Shown: positions 1-13,611 of the stretch, one piece after another
How positions within the stretch are numbered: the stretch's first letter is position 1
Layout of the letters: each line of letters begins with the position of its first letter
Source: Tillus elongatus
Taxonomy: Eukaryota > Arthropoda > Insecta > Coleoptera > Cleridae
Assembly: GCA_964006375.1 (NCBI GenBank)
Contig: OZ023264.1
Location: 14,084,225-14,148,224 of the forward strand
Direction of reading: 5' to 3'
DNA length: 64,000 nt
Made by a program: the position numbers and the translations under genes
Notes under the pieces: generated by a model
Databases searched by the model: none
What the model saw: only the letters and a program-made list of their open reading frames with translations
Told to the model about the DNA's origin: nothing

Positions 1-1822
1 GTTTAATAACCACATCAAAAACAAAGTCCTCTTAAGCTCCATCGGCAGCAAACCCTTCTGGACTCTTGCTAAATCTATTGGGAATAATTTCTGCAAGAGC
101 ACGTTCCCACCTCTTGTCTCAGGGGATGAAATTGTTTCTACCGCTCTGGGCAAGGCTCTCTCCACCCACCTCCAAATGTTCAACCAACAACAGTCCCCAA
201 TGTCGCGCATAAAATGACGGATATCACTTTCAAAACTAAAAAGGTACGAAAGATGCTCGCTTCTCTTAATACCAGGAAAGCCTCTAGCATTGACGAGATC
301 CCAGCAATTGTTCTCAAAAAATGCGCACCAGAACTTGCTCCTGTCCTGACTCGTCTGTTTTAGACATCTCACAATAGAGGCATATTCCCTAGTAACTGGA
401 AAACTGCTCGAGTACAACCCGTCCCCAAGAGAGGATCCAAAGCGCTTCCTAGCAACTACAGGCCTATTAACCTCTTTTCAGTCGCCTCTAAAGTGATGGA
501 AAAGTATATAAACACCGAATTACTAAAATTTCTTGAAAAACACAGTCTAAGCCACGACAGGCAGTATGGATTCCGTCAGCGCAGATCAACTGCCGACCTC
601 ATTTTCTTTGTCACCCATTCTTGGAACAAGTCTATGGAACTACACGGTGAATCCCAGATTGTCGCTCTAGGCACATCCAAAGCATTCGACCAGGTCTGGC
701 ACGCAGCACTGCTTAATAAACTTCCGGCCTATGGCCTACCACCAAAACTCTGTCCTGGACAGCAAATTTCCTCTCCAACCGGAGCATTTCTGTCGTGGAT
801 GGCCATTCCTCTAAACTGTATCCAACTAATGCAGGAGTCCCTCATGGTTCAGCTTTAACCCCTACTTTGTTTCTTCTCCACAATGACCTCCTCTCTAGCA
901 AATCCAACCCAGTTCACAGTTACGCGGACGACAGCACCCTCCACTCAAATATACAATATTCTAAGCCTGTCTCTGTAGCCCAATTAGATGAGGATCGCAC
1001 ACTCATGGAGGGTTCTGTCTTAGTGGATTTCCAAAAAATATTAGACTGGGGGAGTAGAAATCTTGTACACTTCAACCCCACCAAATCACAGTCTTGCTTT
1101 CTTTCTCATAAGAGATACACCAGCCCTAGATCCATCACAATAAACAACCAAGTTATTCAAAATAATGAGTCATGTTCTCTTGTTGGCATTTCTGTGGATC
1201 GAAATCTCAATTGGCACCAATATGTCACATCAATTGCAGAAGCGGCTGCTAAGAAATTAGGTTTCCTCTTCCGGGCCCGCAAATACTTTTCACCAGCTAA
1301 TCTCTATACCTTATATACTTCACAAATAAGACCAAACCTCGAATACTGCTCCCAGATCTGGGGTGCTGCTGCCGCTTCTACACTCGCTATCCTGGACTCC
1401 ATTCAGAAGAGAGCTATACGTCTCATCGGTGACCGTACCCTCACCTAAAGGCTGCCATCACTTGCCCACCGACGTGCCGTTGGTGACCTCTCTCTCTCTT
1501 TTATAGATATCTCCACGGGTACTGCTCAGAGGAGCTTTCTTCCATAGTTCCTCCACCTGCTGTCCCCAACAGATCTACCAGGGGAACAGAGCGAATGCAC
1601 CCTTTTACTGTCCAGGTCACCAGACATAGAACATCTTGTTATGCCCGCTCTTTTGTCGCGAGGACTTCCAAGTTGTGGAATTCCTTGCCGACACATGTTT
1701 TTCCTTCTCCCCCGAACCTCCAAACCTTCAAGTCCAGAATTAACAAGTTGCCTCTTTCCTCCTTGTCAACACCCACGGTACGATAGTATTTAGGCTGTAA
1801 ACCCTCGTGGTGTGTTGTTGCT
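1..1822 (+). mobile_element. Non-LTR retrotransposon NLR-1, copy a (5' cut by window edge, decayed)
   Basis: Encodes a reverse transcriptase that would copy element RNA at a nicked target. Readable in order: a linker upstream of the RT (1-230), the KASS-DEIPAIVLKKC block (about 270-330), NYRPIN (about 456), the first catalytic-Asp region SKAFDQVWH (about 678), the catalytic YADD box at 921-932, and a C-terminal domain with IRPNLEYC and IQKRAIRLIGD, continuing to about 1786. No RNase H is seen, as in CR1/Jockey-like clades; the clade is not settled. Breaks: TAG at 361-363 (CAG in copy c), a lost base near 752 that shifts frame, and TAA at 1446 where copy c has CAA. The 3' end is taken at about 1822, where similarity to the copy at 43.4 kb stops after CGTGGTGTGTTGTTG. 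Confidence 0.9.
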
Positions 1823-3112
1823 CTTAGGTATCTTCATAATAACCAGCTATCGGAGATACAGGGGAACTGACAGTTTCACTCGGGTCATCGGGAGGGTTTA
1901 TCCGCAAACAAAGGGAACCACAATTGGAAATCCATGGAGGTTTTTTGTTAAAAAAAAAATAAACAATATTTTTTAAGTAAATTCGGTTTATTTTGGGTAC
2001 CCGCTCCCATGAACCAAACTTGTAAAATTGAGAACTAAAACCAAAATATTTCCTCAGTAAATCCGTCTATCGTCAACCGCATTCAGTGACTTTATGAAAA
2101 TTATGCGTGACTTGCTAAGTCAAGGTTTTTTATTTATTTTTATGACGGTTGGGTGTGAATTTTGCGTGTAATGGAGGCCCCCTGGTCTCTACCATTCGTG
2201 CGATATTACTCCACCTTGGCTAATATCAACACATATGTTATAAATGTATAGTATACATTAGTATACGCGTCACATTTAGCAACCGATGTAAGTGACACCG
2301 AAATGCAATCTATATGGCAAATATTGTATGCAATGGTGTACAATAAGCCCCAGATCAATACGAGATGCATTAATTATGAATGCGAATGGGCGAACCCATC
2401 ACGGAAAGCGATAGTTACAATGTAACGGCGAGTCGATTCGTCAGACTACATCACACTAATTGTCTACTTATTTTAAAGCATTCATGTTGGTTATTGATCT
2501 ATATACCAAGGTGCCTGTCATCGATTTGTCAAGTCGTCTTCAAGACGAGAATCGTTGGACATTTGGTTATTTCGAATGATACTTTGTTGGTCTGACAAAA
2601 TTAAAGGTAATTTTTATTTGGATCATAAGCTAATCCAAACATTTCACCGGCTTTATCATCAGCATTTATTATTATTTTATTACATATATTACATAACTCG
2701 CTCACCATTAGGATCTACCAAACCATGAGAGATACAGTCGGTTAAATTACAAAAATGTGCGCCATTTTATGCTTATTCATCAATCTGAAGACAAATGTTG
2801 ACTAGGTCCTATCATTCCTGCAATATCCTGAAAAAACTGAAACCTTGCATTTTCTTATTTCTTTGACATATATTATCAAATAGACTGTCGCTAAAACTTG
2901 TGGGTTATCAAACGGGTGGCCTAGAAAGCATCTAGGCCTACTAGATCTGGAGTTTCGATGGTCAAATTTTGTTTTTCTTATGGGCGCCATATGGGATTTT
3001 TACACCATTGGATAGAGTAAAAAATTACGATAGGAGACAGCCTTGGAATCATGTGTCAGGGAGAAGTTAAAAACGGTGAACCAGCGACAACCAAACGATG
3101 TTTATAGTCTAA
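1823..3112. other. AT-rich stretch, no gene or known repeat seen
   Basis: No open frame here has codon structure or family motifs; the longest is about 70 residues and unrecognised. It lies inside the inferred G-alpha-o intron. Confidence 0.5.
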
Positions 3113-3670
3113 GATCCGGCTACTAAATTAGTACATTAATAATGTAGATTATCAAGATTTAATATTTAAGTATTTTTACAACTAGGAGAAGTCACTTTTC
3201 ATCAGGTGCCAATTAAAAATTACCCGCCAGTATTATTAATTAAAATATAATTAATTTACTTTTAGAGAAACATTTCGTTAACATCTTACGGAAATAAAAC
3301 CTACACAACTTCACAACAGTGTATTTAAAATATCTGAAACGTCATAGTTGCTGCTGATTGCTTAACCGCTACCTCTACGCAGCGAGGTGTAAACAGGTAT
3401 AATTTTATTAAAACTTTTCGTTCTTAACGTACACTCATTTCATTTATACCACATTAAAGCTCATTTTTTTCTGTAGTTAATGATATAAAGTTGCCTATAC
3501 AAAAAAAAACCGCAAATCAAAGTTTCCTACCCTAAAAGATGCTAGGTATGAAAAATAAAGTGACAGAGACTGATCGCGTGACGCTACTTGTTAGACAAGG
3601 ATGCTCAATGCCAGCTGAACGTATTTTTTGAGCTATTACGCATGCTCCGATAAACATCTGAGTCCAGTCA

Positions 3671-3803
3671 TTTTAGTGAATTTTCTTAAAAAAAATTCAC
3701 TAATGAGGAGATCTCGACTTTTGAATTAAAAAAAAATTTCTTCAAATGAGCGCTATTTAGGACCCCTGGAACCCAAATCCGGGGTCGGTTTCAGACTTTA
3801 TAT

Positions 3804-3874
<71 letters not shown>

Positions 3875-4999
3875 TATATATTTATGTGTCACACCTATAA
3901 CTAAAAAAATAATGGACCGATTTTGATAAAATTAGGTGAGTACCTTCCTTTCGCGAGTGGCTTGGATAAGTTCGTTAGCCAGGAAAATCCGCCGAGGTTT
4001 TCCCGGAAAATTTTGTGTTTTCCTTCGAAAAAAATGTATATCTCCGGAATTAACAAAGTAAGGGCAACGAAATTTGGTACACGGGTTTATATCATTATAA
4101 ACTACCTACCAAAATTTAGCGCTGTAGGTTAAAAGACAAAAAAGTCACAGGCATTTAAAGAAAAATAAATTTGGGTTTTCCTCAAAACGTCAAAGTTGCG
4201 ATTTTAAACGTCAAAATTGTTAATATTTAGGCAATGAACCTGAAATTAATATGATCTATGGAAGGAAAATGTCTCAAGAAGAATGTTTTACAAAGCCTGA
4301 ACTCTTAGTTTCAATCGTCATTGTCCTTCATTTTACTAAAATATTCCCAGAAAATTCATTTCAAATAGACCCTTTCTCTGATGCTTTAGCAGTAGTGTTG
4401 GCTATAGAGTTTATCGTTTAATGGTATATCAGTTTTGTCGAATTTTCGTAAAACATCATTAAAGCGCAATATATCCGTTATTATGCAAGTTACAAAAAAA
4501 AGTTGTATACATTAATTGTAGGGTGTCTTAAGCTACATCTTAAAAAATATTTCCACAATTACAGGGTAGCCCATAAGTCGTTGGTGATTCAAATTTTCTT
4601 TTTTTTTTAGTGAATTTTTTTAATCGAACACGCCCTATGTTATTGCATTTTGTATTTTCCATCGAAATATAATACATCTTTGTAAGAAAAAAATCGGGAC
4701 GCAGCAAGTGCGTTATGGTAGCGAATTTTCATTAAATGCTTCAAATTTTGAATCAATTTTCTATTAACCTATAAGGTTGACCAGAAAACCAGTTTTTTCG
4801 GGAACAATTTAAGTTTACTTTCGGAAATTTTTGTACATTTTCAAACAATAAAGTTATTTTGATGAAACATGGCACATTGTTTCTAATATATAGATTATAC
4901 TGGTAACCAAATTTGGTGCCTGCTTTCTTATAAAAACATATTTGCTATTTAAAAAACATTTTAATGAAAATTCACTACCATAACGCACTTGCTGCGTCC
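3671..4999 (+). repeat. TAH element copy 1, forward, near full length
   Basis: Best reference copy of the family. It starts with the hairpin TTTTAGTGAATTTTC / GAAAATTCACT-type end, then the block ending CCGGGGTCGG, (TA)n at about 3807-3871, CACACCTATAACT, and the conserved body with CTTGGATAAGTTCGTTAGCC. Then come the CAAAACGTCAAAGTTGCG block and the ATGTCTCAAGAAGAATG block. It ends in a GCAG-type MITE whose last bases are GCACTTGCTGCGTCC. No coding capacity. Confidence 0.85.
4697..4999. repeat. GCAG MITE (terminal module of TAH-1)
   Basis: About 300 bp bounded by inverted termini GGACGCAGCAAGTGCGTTAT and its complement, continuing inward as GGTAG(C/T)GAATTTTCAT. Each terminus is itself a small hairpin (ACGCA-GCAAG-TGCGT). 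Occurs alone or as the distal module of TAH copies; at least eight copies in the window. Confidence 0.8.
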
Positions 5000-5610
5000 A
5001 GAGTTTTTTATTACTACTTAGATCGTTGGTTGAGAACCCTATTTATCGGAGCATGCGCAATAGCTCAAAAAATACGTTCAGCTGGCATTGAGCATCCTTG
5101 TCTAACAAGTAGCGTCGCGCGATCACTCTGTCACTTTATTTTTCATACCTAGCATCTTTTAGGGTAGGAAACTTTGAATTGCGGGTTTTTTTATGTAGGC
5201 ACCTTTATATCATTAACTACAGAAAAAAATGAGCTTTAATGTGGTATAAATGAAATGAGTGTACGTTAAGAACGAAAAGTTTTAATAAAATTATACCTGT
5301 TTACACCTGGCTGCGTAGAGGTAGCGGTTAAGCAATCAGCAGCAACTATGACGTTTCAGATATTTTAAATACACTGTTGTGAAGTTGTGTAGGTTTTATT
5401 TCCGTAAGATGTTAACGAAATGTTTCTCTAAAAGTAAATTAATTATATTTTAATTAATAATACTGGCGGGTAATTTTTAATTGGCACCTGATGAAAAGTG
5501 ACTTCTAGTTGTAAAAATACTTAAATATTAAATCTTGATAATCTACATTATTAATGTACTAATTTAGCAGCCGGATCCCGTACTATTAGAACTGGCGAAA
5601 TTTATAAGTC

Positions 5611-6400
<790 letters not shown>

Positions 6401-6772
6401 AAAGACTAAACCATAAAGTTAACTAAAACTACCACCAAAGCATTAGAGAAAGGGTCTATTTGAAATGAAATTTCTGAAAATATTTTTCTAAAATGAAGTA
6501 CAATAACGGTTGAAGCTGAAACTTAAGGGTTTGCAGAACACACTTCTTCCGACATGTTCTTTACATAATCCGTATTTGTACCAAATTTGGTTGCCCTTGC
6601 TTCGTTATTTCCGGAGATATAAGTTTTTCCGAAGGAAAACACAAAATTTTTCCGGAAACCTGGGCCGATTTTCCTGGCCAACGAACTTATCCAAGCCACT
6701 TGCAAAAGGAAGGTACTTAGAAAATTTTATCAAAATCGGCCCATTATTTTTTTAGTTATCGGTGTGGTACAT
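6401..6772 (-). repeat. TAH body fragment, reverse
   Basis: Reverse-orientation TAH body without (TA)n: AGAGAAAGGGTCTATTTGAA, CCGATTTTCCTGGCCAACGA and TTAGTTATCGGTGTGGTACA in order. It stops where ATACAGGGTGATTC starts, a sequence resembling a mariner-type terminal repeat. Confidence 0.7.
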
Positions 6773-7779
6773 ACAGGGTGATTCTTTATAATGTCGCCCC
6801 CCTTTAACTTTGTTATTTTAAGTGTCCCAAAAAAATTGAAAGTATGGTTATTTAGGTGGTAAAAAATAGTTTTTTTCTACGTATAAAAAAATTTGAAAAA
6901 TGATCAGTATACAGGAAAAACCACAAAGTTTTTTTTTTCAATGGATCACCGTATATATGAATATTATTATTTTTCGATTCCCCGTAAAATTCTAAGTATA
7001 ATTTATATAAGATACCGTATACTTAAAATGAATAGTTTTTGAAGTATTCGTATTTGAAACGTTATCATCACAAATTTTATTAAACCAAAACAAAGTTTTT
7101 TTCGAAAAATGTTTTATATTTTTAAACAATAAAGTTATTTTGATGAAATATTGTATATTGTTTATACAATATAAGTTATACCGGTAACCAAATTTCGTGC
7201 CTGCTTTCTTTAAAAAAAAGACATATTTGCTATTAAAATATTTTTATGAAAATTTACTACCATAACGCACTTGCTGCGTCCAAGCTTTTTTAATCTCGAA
7301 AGCTTTAAAAAAGTCAAGTTTGCGCTTGTCATTATAAACATGTAGTGGCCCTATGGTTACTAAATATAGACAGAGACTATAGAACGGTTTAGCCAAGTAA
7401 TAGCAACAAGAATTAATGAATTGAAGGACCTCTATGGTTATTTACTGTGGGCCTATGTGTTGATGATCGTAATATGTTTTGCAAATGTAGATTTATCAGA
7501 GTGATTATTTCTAAGTGCAAAAATATGTTCCTTGTTAAAACTTCTAGGAGTTTGACCGATGTAGACTGCGTTACAATGGTTACCATGTGAAGTTAAATGT
7601 GTTTATTGACTTACTGTAAGGCAGGATAAAACAATATCAACAGTTACTGAGATAACAAGAAAAAGGTTAACTTATTAAATAGGAAAGATTTTTATTTATA
7701 AGTTTAGAATGTAGGAATTGACTTTTTGATTGATGTACCTTATTTTATTGTAAATAAAGAAGTTTATAAAAAAAGTTCG
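6773..7779. repeat. Mixed: mariner-like terminus at 6773 and partial GCAG MITE 7088-7283
   Basis: The left part opens with TACAGGGTGATTCTTTATAA, typical of an unassigned Tc1/mariner terminal repeat; no partner end was found. From about 7088 to 7283 the distal half of a GCAG MITE is present, ending ACGCACTTGCTGCGTCC. The rest (7284-7779) is AT-rich with no gene. Confidence 0.5.
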
Positions 7780-8059
7780 GGACGCAGCAAATGCGTTATG
7801 GAAGTGAATTTCATTAAAAAAAATTTAATAGCAAATACAAGCAGGCATCAATCTGATTACCGGTATAGCCTATGTAGTAGAAATAATGTACCTACTATAT
7901 TATATCAAAATTACTTATTGTTTGAAAATGTACAAACATTTTCCGAAATTAAATTTAAATGTTGTTTCCTAGCCAACAAACCTTACGTTAATGTAAATTG
8001 AGTTATAAAATTTGAAGGATTTAATGAAAATACGGTACCAAAATGCACTTACTGCGTCC
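7780..8059. repeat. GCAG MITE
   Basis: Inverted termini GGACGCAGCAAATGCGTTAT and GCACTTACTGCGTCC enclose the family's internal CAGGCATCAATCTGATTACC and TTGTTTGAAAATGTACAAA blocks. Followed directly by reverse TAH body sequence (8060-8313). Confidence 0.8.
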
Positions 8060-8313
8060 TGATTTTTTTCTTACAAACATGCATCATATTTCGATAATAA
8101 ATGCAAAAATGCATTAATGAATTTGTTCCACGAAAATTAGCTAAAAATTATAGACGCTAAACCATAAACTTCACTAAACTTACAGCGAAAGCATCAACTT
8201 AACTAAACCGACAGCCAAACCATCAGAGAAAGGGTCTATTTGAAATAAATTTTCTGTAAACATTTTAGTAAAGTGCAGGGCAATGACGGTTAAAGCTGAA
8301 ATTTAAAAACTTG

Positions 8314-8628
8314 GATGAGTTTCTTGTTGTTTTAATGAAATAAAAGACCTCCCTAACGTGATGCTACACAAAATCATACAAACTGACTTTTCTGACCTGC
8401 CCTAACATCAGTTTGCCTAATTAAAAGCTAGAAGGAGAAGGAAAATCAACACTGCCATATATCAGGGTTATGTGAGCATAATTTTTTTCCTTTCCCTTTT
8501 AACTTATTTTGGCTTTTGATTAGGCAAACTGATGCCAGGGCAGGTCAGGAAGGTCAGTTGGGAGGATTGTGTGTACACATCACAGTCAGGGAGGTCTTTT
8601 ATTTCGTTAAAACGACATAAAACTCGTC
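8314..8628. repeat. Foldback repeat, about 113-bp arms
   Basis: Arms 8314-8425 and 8515-8628 are imperfect inverted copies. The inner part pairs CAGTTTGCCTAATTAAAAGC with its complement, and the outer part pairs ATGAAATAAAAGACCTCCCT with AGGGAGGTCTTTTATTTCGT. The 90-bp loop has no ORF. It sits inside TAH-type sequence, so it is probably a later insertion. Confidence 0.8.
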
Positions 8629-8819
8629 AAAGTTTTTACTGTCGCGAGACGCTCGTCTAATTAGAAGAATGCAATGTTTAATCTATTAATCACATATTAT
8701 ACATATATTTTATCTTTCTCCTCTCCTTGTTTATATGCACTTTAACTATGCCAAATCTCACACTGCTTCGTGCGCGCAATGTGCTTAACAAGGGGTAGGT
8801 ACAAAGTTTTTCTTCATCT

Positions 8820-9332
8820 GTTATAACACTATAGTTGAAACCACAGCCAAAGCATCAGAAAAGGGGTCTATTTGAAATTCATTTTCTACAAATATTTAAG
8901 TAAAATGAAGGATAATGGTGACTGAAGCTGAAACTTAAGGCTTTATAGAACACACTTCTTACAAAATTTCTGCTACATCGCCCGTAATGTTGGTTTCAAG
9001 TTCTTTATTTATAGCATGTCAATTTTGACGTTTTGAATTGCGACTTTTTGACGTTTTAAGAAGAAAAACTATAATGCTTATAACTTATTTTGCTTTTAAT
9101 GTAGGGATCCAAATTTTGGTACATGGCTTTATTTTTATGGCATAGATCCTCATACCCAATATGGTTGCCCTAACTTTGTTATTTCCGGAGATATAAAAAT
9201 TTTCCGGGAGAAACTAGTCCGATTTTCCTGGCTAACGAACTTATCCAAGCCACTTGCGAAAGGAAGGTACCCACCAAGTTTTATCAAAATCGGTCCATTA
9301 TTTTTTAAGTTAGCAGTGTGACATATATATGT

Positions 9333-9416
<84 letters not shown>

Positions 9417-9546
9417 ATATAAAGTCTAAAACCGACCTCGAATTTGGGTTCCAGGGGTCCTAAATAGCGCTTATTTGAAAAAAAAATTCAAACTCAAAAG
9501 TAGCGATCTCCTCATTAGTGATTTTTAAAGAAAATTCACTAAAAAT
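8820..9546 (-). repeat. TAH element copy 3, reverse, (TA)n 9336-9412
   Basis: Shows the AGGGGTCTATTTGAAATTCA block, CTGGCTAACGAACTTATCCA, TA array, GGGTTCCAGGGGTCCTAAAT, and the terminal hairpin TTAGTGATTTTT / AAAATTCACTAAAA. The stretch before it (8629-8819) is AT-rich without features. Confidence 0.8.
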
Positions 9547-10539
9547 GTGTACAAGCTAACTTATAAATTACAGCTAATGTCGAGAAACACTATTTTTCTT
9601 ATTCGCGTTAAATTACTATCGTTGCAGGCGTCGTATTGTACGATTTGAAAGCTACCTTTGTAGGTATTTGTATTGGCATTCAAAATTTTTGAAATGTTTT
9701 CAAGTAAACCACCGACTCCTGTTAATTTACTCTTACATTATTTCATTGCTACAGCGGTTTACATTTAATTGAAAAAAATATTATTGCTCCGAAAAATAAT
9801 GAGGATATTTTAATGAAGTTTGATAATTGTGTTGCGTTTGTACATATTTCACCAGCTGTCAAAATTGAAGTGTCTGCGTCAATGGAAAATTCAGTTATCA
9901 TTTGAATATTTTTACGAAAATTCGATACTGCTGCGTCCTTACTTTGATTTTGGTTCAAAATATAATAATGGATCTAATAATAAAGACAGTTAATGAGAAA
10001 TCGTGATTATAATGGAAACAAAACGTTGCGAAAATGTTTTAAAGGAAAATCGACGAAGGTGAGTTACCCGTAACTTCTGTTGAAAATAAGTCAATCGTAA
10101 TTTGAATTATTTAAGAAACGTGTTGGTTTAATAGCGTTGTGTATGCCACCCAGACAAGAATTGTTAATGCAAAAAAACTAATAGTCAACGGTTTTTTTGT
10201 GTGTGAAAACACTAAAATGTCAAAGGTTACCGAAGTCAATATATTTCAGCACCCACGCAAATCTAAAACTGAAAAAAATAACACTGGGCTACAAACAACA
10301 TGATGGATTTAACTGTACACAGATAAGAAGTTGCGTTTACCAAGCACTAAGCAAAGAAGTAGGTAGTAATTACGTACTAAAGTCAGAACGTTAAATAAGA
10401 ACGTAATTGGGTGGGGTGGTTTTATTCCACCCAAACCCTCTTTGTTATTCTTAAATACAAGAGAAGAAAATCAATGACTTTCACATGAATGAGATATTAA
10501 TATTTTATTGTCTGAAAGTAGCATTACTAGAAAAAGTCT
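9547..10539. other. AT-rich stretch, no gene recognised
   Basis: A degenerate GCAG-like terminus (ATACTGCTGCGTCC) lies near 9927-9942. A 65-codon plus frame at 10197-10394 has no recognisable motif and I do not call it a gene. Confidence 0.45.
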
Positions 10540-11625
10540 GGACGCAGCAAGTGCGTTATGGTAGTACATTTTCATAAAAATGTTTTTAATAGCAAATATG
10601 TATGTTTTTTTAAGAAAGCAGGCATCAAATTTGGGTACCACTAGTACCATATAGTAGAAACAATGTGTCATGTCTCATCAAAATAACTTTATTGTTTGAA
10701 AATGTACAAAAATTTCCGAAAGTAAACTTAAAGTGTTCCCGAAAAAACTGGGTTCTTGGTCAACCTTATAGGTTAATAGCAAATTGAGCTATTTAAATTT
10801 GAAGCATTTAATAAAAATTCGCTACCATAACCAACTTGCTGCATCCCGAATTTCTTTCTTACAAACATGCATTATATTTCGATGGAAAATGCAAAAATCC
10901 AACAAGGCGTGTTGGATTAAAAAAAAAAGAGAATTTGTATCACCAACAACTTATGGGCCACCTGTGATTGTAGAATTTTTCTTTAAGATGTAGCTCAAGA
11001 CACTCTATAATTAATGTATACAATTTTTTTTCGTATCTTGTAACGGAAATATTGAACTTTATTGATTTTTTACGAAATTATATACCATTAAACGATAAAC
11101 TCTATAGCTAATGCTACTGCCAAAGCATCAGAGAAAGAGTCTATTTGAAATAAATTTTCTGGAAATATTTTAGTAAAATGGAGGACAATGACGGTTGAAT
11201 CTAAGACTGCAGGCTTTGTAAAACATTCTTCTTGAGACATTTTCTTTCCATAGCTCCTATTAGTTTCAGGTTCTTTGCCTAAATATTGCCAATTTTGACG
11301 TTTTAAATCGCGACTTTGACGTTTTGAGGAAAACCCCAATTAATTTTTCTTTAAATGCCCATAACTTTTTTATCTTTTAACTTACAGAGTTAAATTTTGG
11401 TAGGTAATTTACTTATAATGATATAAATTCCAAATTTGATTGCCCTTACTTTGTTATTTCTGGAGATATGGATTTTTGTCGAAAGAAATCACAAAATTTT
11501 CCGAGGTAACCTGGGCCGATTTTCCTGACTAACGAACGTATCCAAGACACTTGCAAAAGGAAGGTATTCACCAAATTTAATCAAAATCGGCCCATTATTT
11601 TTTGATTTTTTGGTGTGATACACAA

Positions 11626-11715
<90 letters not shown>
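10540..11715 (-). repeat. GCAG MITE plus TAH copy 4, reverse, (TA)n 11631-11715
   Basis: The MITE spans 10540-10846 and runs into reverse TAH body: TATGGGCCACCTGTGATTG, CAGAGAAAGAGTCTATTTG, CCGATTTTCCTGACTAACGA. The TA array is followed by unrelated sequence instead of the usual hairpin end, so the distal end is lost. Confidence 0.8.
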
Positions 11716-11718
<3 letters not shown>

Positions 11719-12049
11719 CGGAACGATTTCGCGGTCTTTAATGTGAGATATACTTGGTTCTCGGGTTCAAGCGCGTCCAGAATTTATTTTGGAACCATTT
11801 TCAAGGGGTACAGGAAATATGTAAGGACACTCTAAGGCCTTAGTCTGCCTACTCCTTGGAGCGGTGGACAAAGGTGTGTTGGGTTGTTGTAGCTCGATTA
11901 CGGGGCCTGAATCTGCGTACTCCCCAAATCTCGCTGGAGATCGTCTCTAAGGTCTCAGTATGTTCAACCATAGACCTCTCCCATATCTCTCTGAGGCCTA
12001 GGGTTGAACACACTGAGACCTTAGAGACGATCTCCAGCGAGATTTGGTT
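11716..12049. repeat. Unidentified insert with 46-bp inverted repeat
   Basis: Arms 11924-11969 and 12002-12047 (CCAAATCTCGCTGGAGATCG and its complement) are nearly perfect, with a 32-bp loop. The flanking sequence replaces the expected distal end of TAH-4. No ORF of note. Confidence 0.7.
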
Positions 12050-12345
12050 TTATTTGGTTATAACTCAAAATTTACTGAACCGATTAAGCACACATTTGGT
12101 AGAGAGGACTACTTATACATAATCTACATGCGTGTAAAGTTTTAGTTTCATACTCCTAGTAATTTAAAATATATTGCGTTTTCAAACAGTTTTTCGTATT
12201 TTTTTCTAAAAGTATTTGAGTGTCAAAACTGTCTAACGAACTTATCCAAGGTATTAAAAAAATGAAGGGAATTGCCAAATTTGGTTTCGATTGGTGAAGT
12301 ATTTTTTGAGTTATCAGTTGGATACATATACATACACACACACAG

Positions 12346-12418
<73 letters not shown>

Positions 12419-12552
12419 ATATAAAAATTGTAACGTAACTTGGTTTTGGGTTCTAGGGACCCAAATTCGCGCTTATCTGAAGAAAATTTTCAAAAGCTTT
12501 TCATCGTGACCTCTCCATTAGCGAATTTTTCATAATGAAAATTCGCTAAAAG
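12050..12552 (-). repeat. TAH element copy 5, reverse, variant subfamily, (TA)n 12349-12413
   Basis: A divergent subfamily: TTTTTTGAGTTATCAGTTGG before the array, GGTTTTGGGTTCTAGGGACC after it, and terminal hairpin TTAGCGAATTTTTCAT / ATGAAAATTCGCTAA with GCGAAT instead of GTGAAT. The same variant recurs near 30.2 and 30.8 kb. Confidence 0.75.
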
Positions 12553-13609
12553 AGCTTGGAAGAGTAATGGTTCCTACAAGGCTATATCGTATTTAGACTG
12601 TGATAGTGATAATGAGATTGAAAAATCTTATCATCGATACCTCTCTATTAGTGAATTTTCCTAAAAGCAGCCAGTAAGGAAACACACAAAGAGAGTGAGA
12701 CATCTTTTCTGTTTTGATATTTCCCACACAAGAATCACACGGGACACAGGACATCCAGAAAAACCTTGATTACATGGTCGCATTAATAAAAACATGGTTA
12801 ATATTTAAATTTTGAAGTGAAAAATTCATGTAATCCATGCGGTCCATGACAACCTGATACAGCGTGCCCGAAAATAACAAAGCTATGACCACCAACTTTG
12901 GTACAGATTTCTATTATTAAAGGGATACTACATACCAAGATTTGGATCTTTAAGTTAAAAGAAAAAAAAGTCAAGTCTGGTCAGGCATTTACAGAAAAAA
13001 ATTGAATGCCACTGGAACCAAAATGTATTGTGTGGTTAACAGAATCTATTAAATGTTAGAGACAAAGATTAAATTACAGACAAAGGTTAAGTTTTCTTGA
13101 CGCAAAATGGTCAAGAGATACTAGAAAAATTATCTTCCTAAAACGTCATAAGTCGCGATTTGGATGGTGGAAATTAGCAATTTTTAGGCAAAGATCCTCA
13201 GATGGATACAAGTTATGTAGAAGAAATGTCGCAAGAAGTGTTTTTTGCGAAGCCTTAAGTTTCTGCTTCAACCACATTTTCTTTCATTTTACTAAAATAT
13301 TTGCAGAAAATTAATTTAAAATAGACCCTTTCTGTGATGCTTTGGCAGTAGTTTCAGTTATAGAGTTTGTGGTTTAATAATTTTTAGCGAATTTTCGTTA
13401 AAAAAAATCGCTATACAGGATACCCCAGTTTCTTCAATAACAAAGCCATGGCAACCAAATTTGGTACGCAGGTTTATATTATTAAAACCAAACTATGTAA
13501 ATGTAAATTTAGATCGCTAAGTTAAAAGAAAAAAAAGTTAAAAGCATTTAATGAAAAAAAAACATTTTTAGTGGCACTGGAGGTCACAAAAGAACACAAG
13601 ACCAAGATA

Positions 13610-13611
<2 letters not shown>
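12553..13611. repeat. AT-rich sequence with TAH body fragments
   Basis: 12553-13130 holds no recognised feature apart from weak TAH-like phrases (AACAAAGCTATGACCACCAA). 13130-13418 carries a forward TAH block (GACCCTTTCTGTGATGCTTT) that ends in AGCGAATTTTCGTTAAAAAA. No gene. Confidence 0.5.

Larger units (their letters stand above)
3113..5577. repeat. Long inverted repeat (about 540-bp arms) enclosing a TAH element
   Basis: The left arm 3113-3654 and right arm 5042-5577 are near-identical in inverse orientation. The outer ends read GATCCGGCTACTAAATTAG and its complement, and the inner ends meet at GCATGCTCCGATAAA / TTTATCGGAGCATGC. Only scattered substitutions and small indels separate the arms. 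The 1.39-kb spacer is almost exactly one forward TAH copy. No ORF is supported in the arms. This could be a foldback element, a long-hairpin MITE, or a segmental inverted duplication. Confidence 0.9.

Noticed and set aside
1526..1723. Minus-strand frames over the NLR-1 3' region (also 43681-44118 and 63741-63983)
   Set aside because: Antisense shadows of the plus-strand post-RT domain, recurring only because the element recurs.
10197..10394. Small coding gene of 65 codons
   Set aside because: No start context, motif, splice signal or repeat support; AT-rich surroundings give frames of this size by chance.
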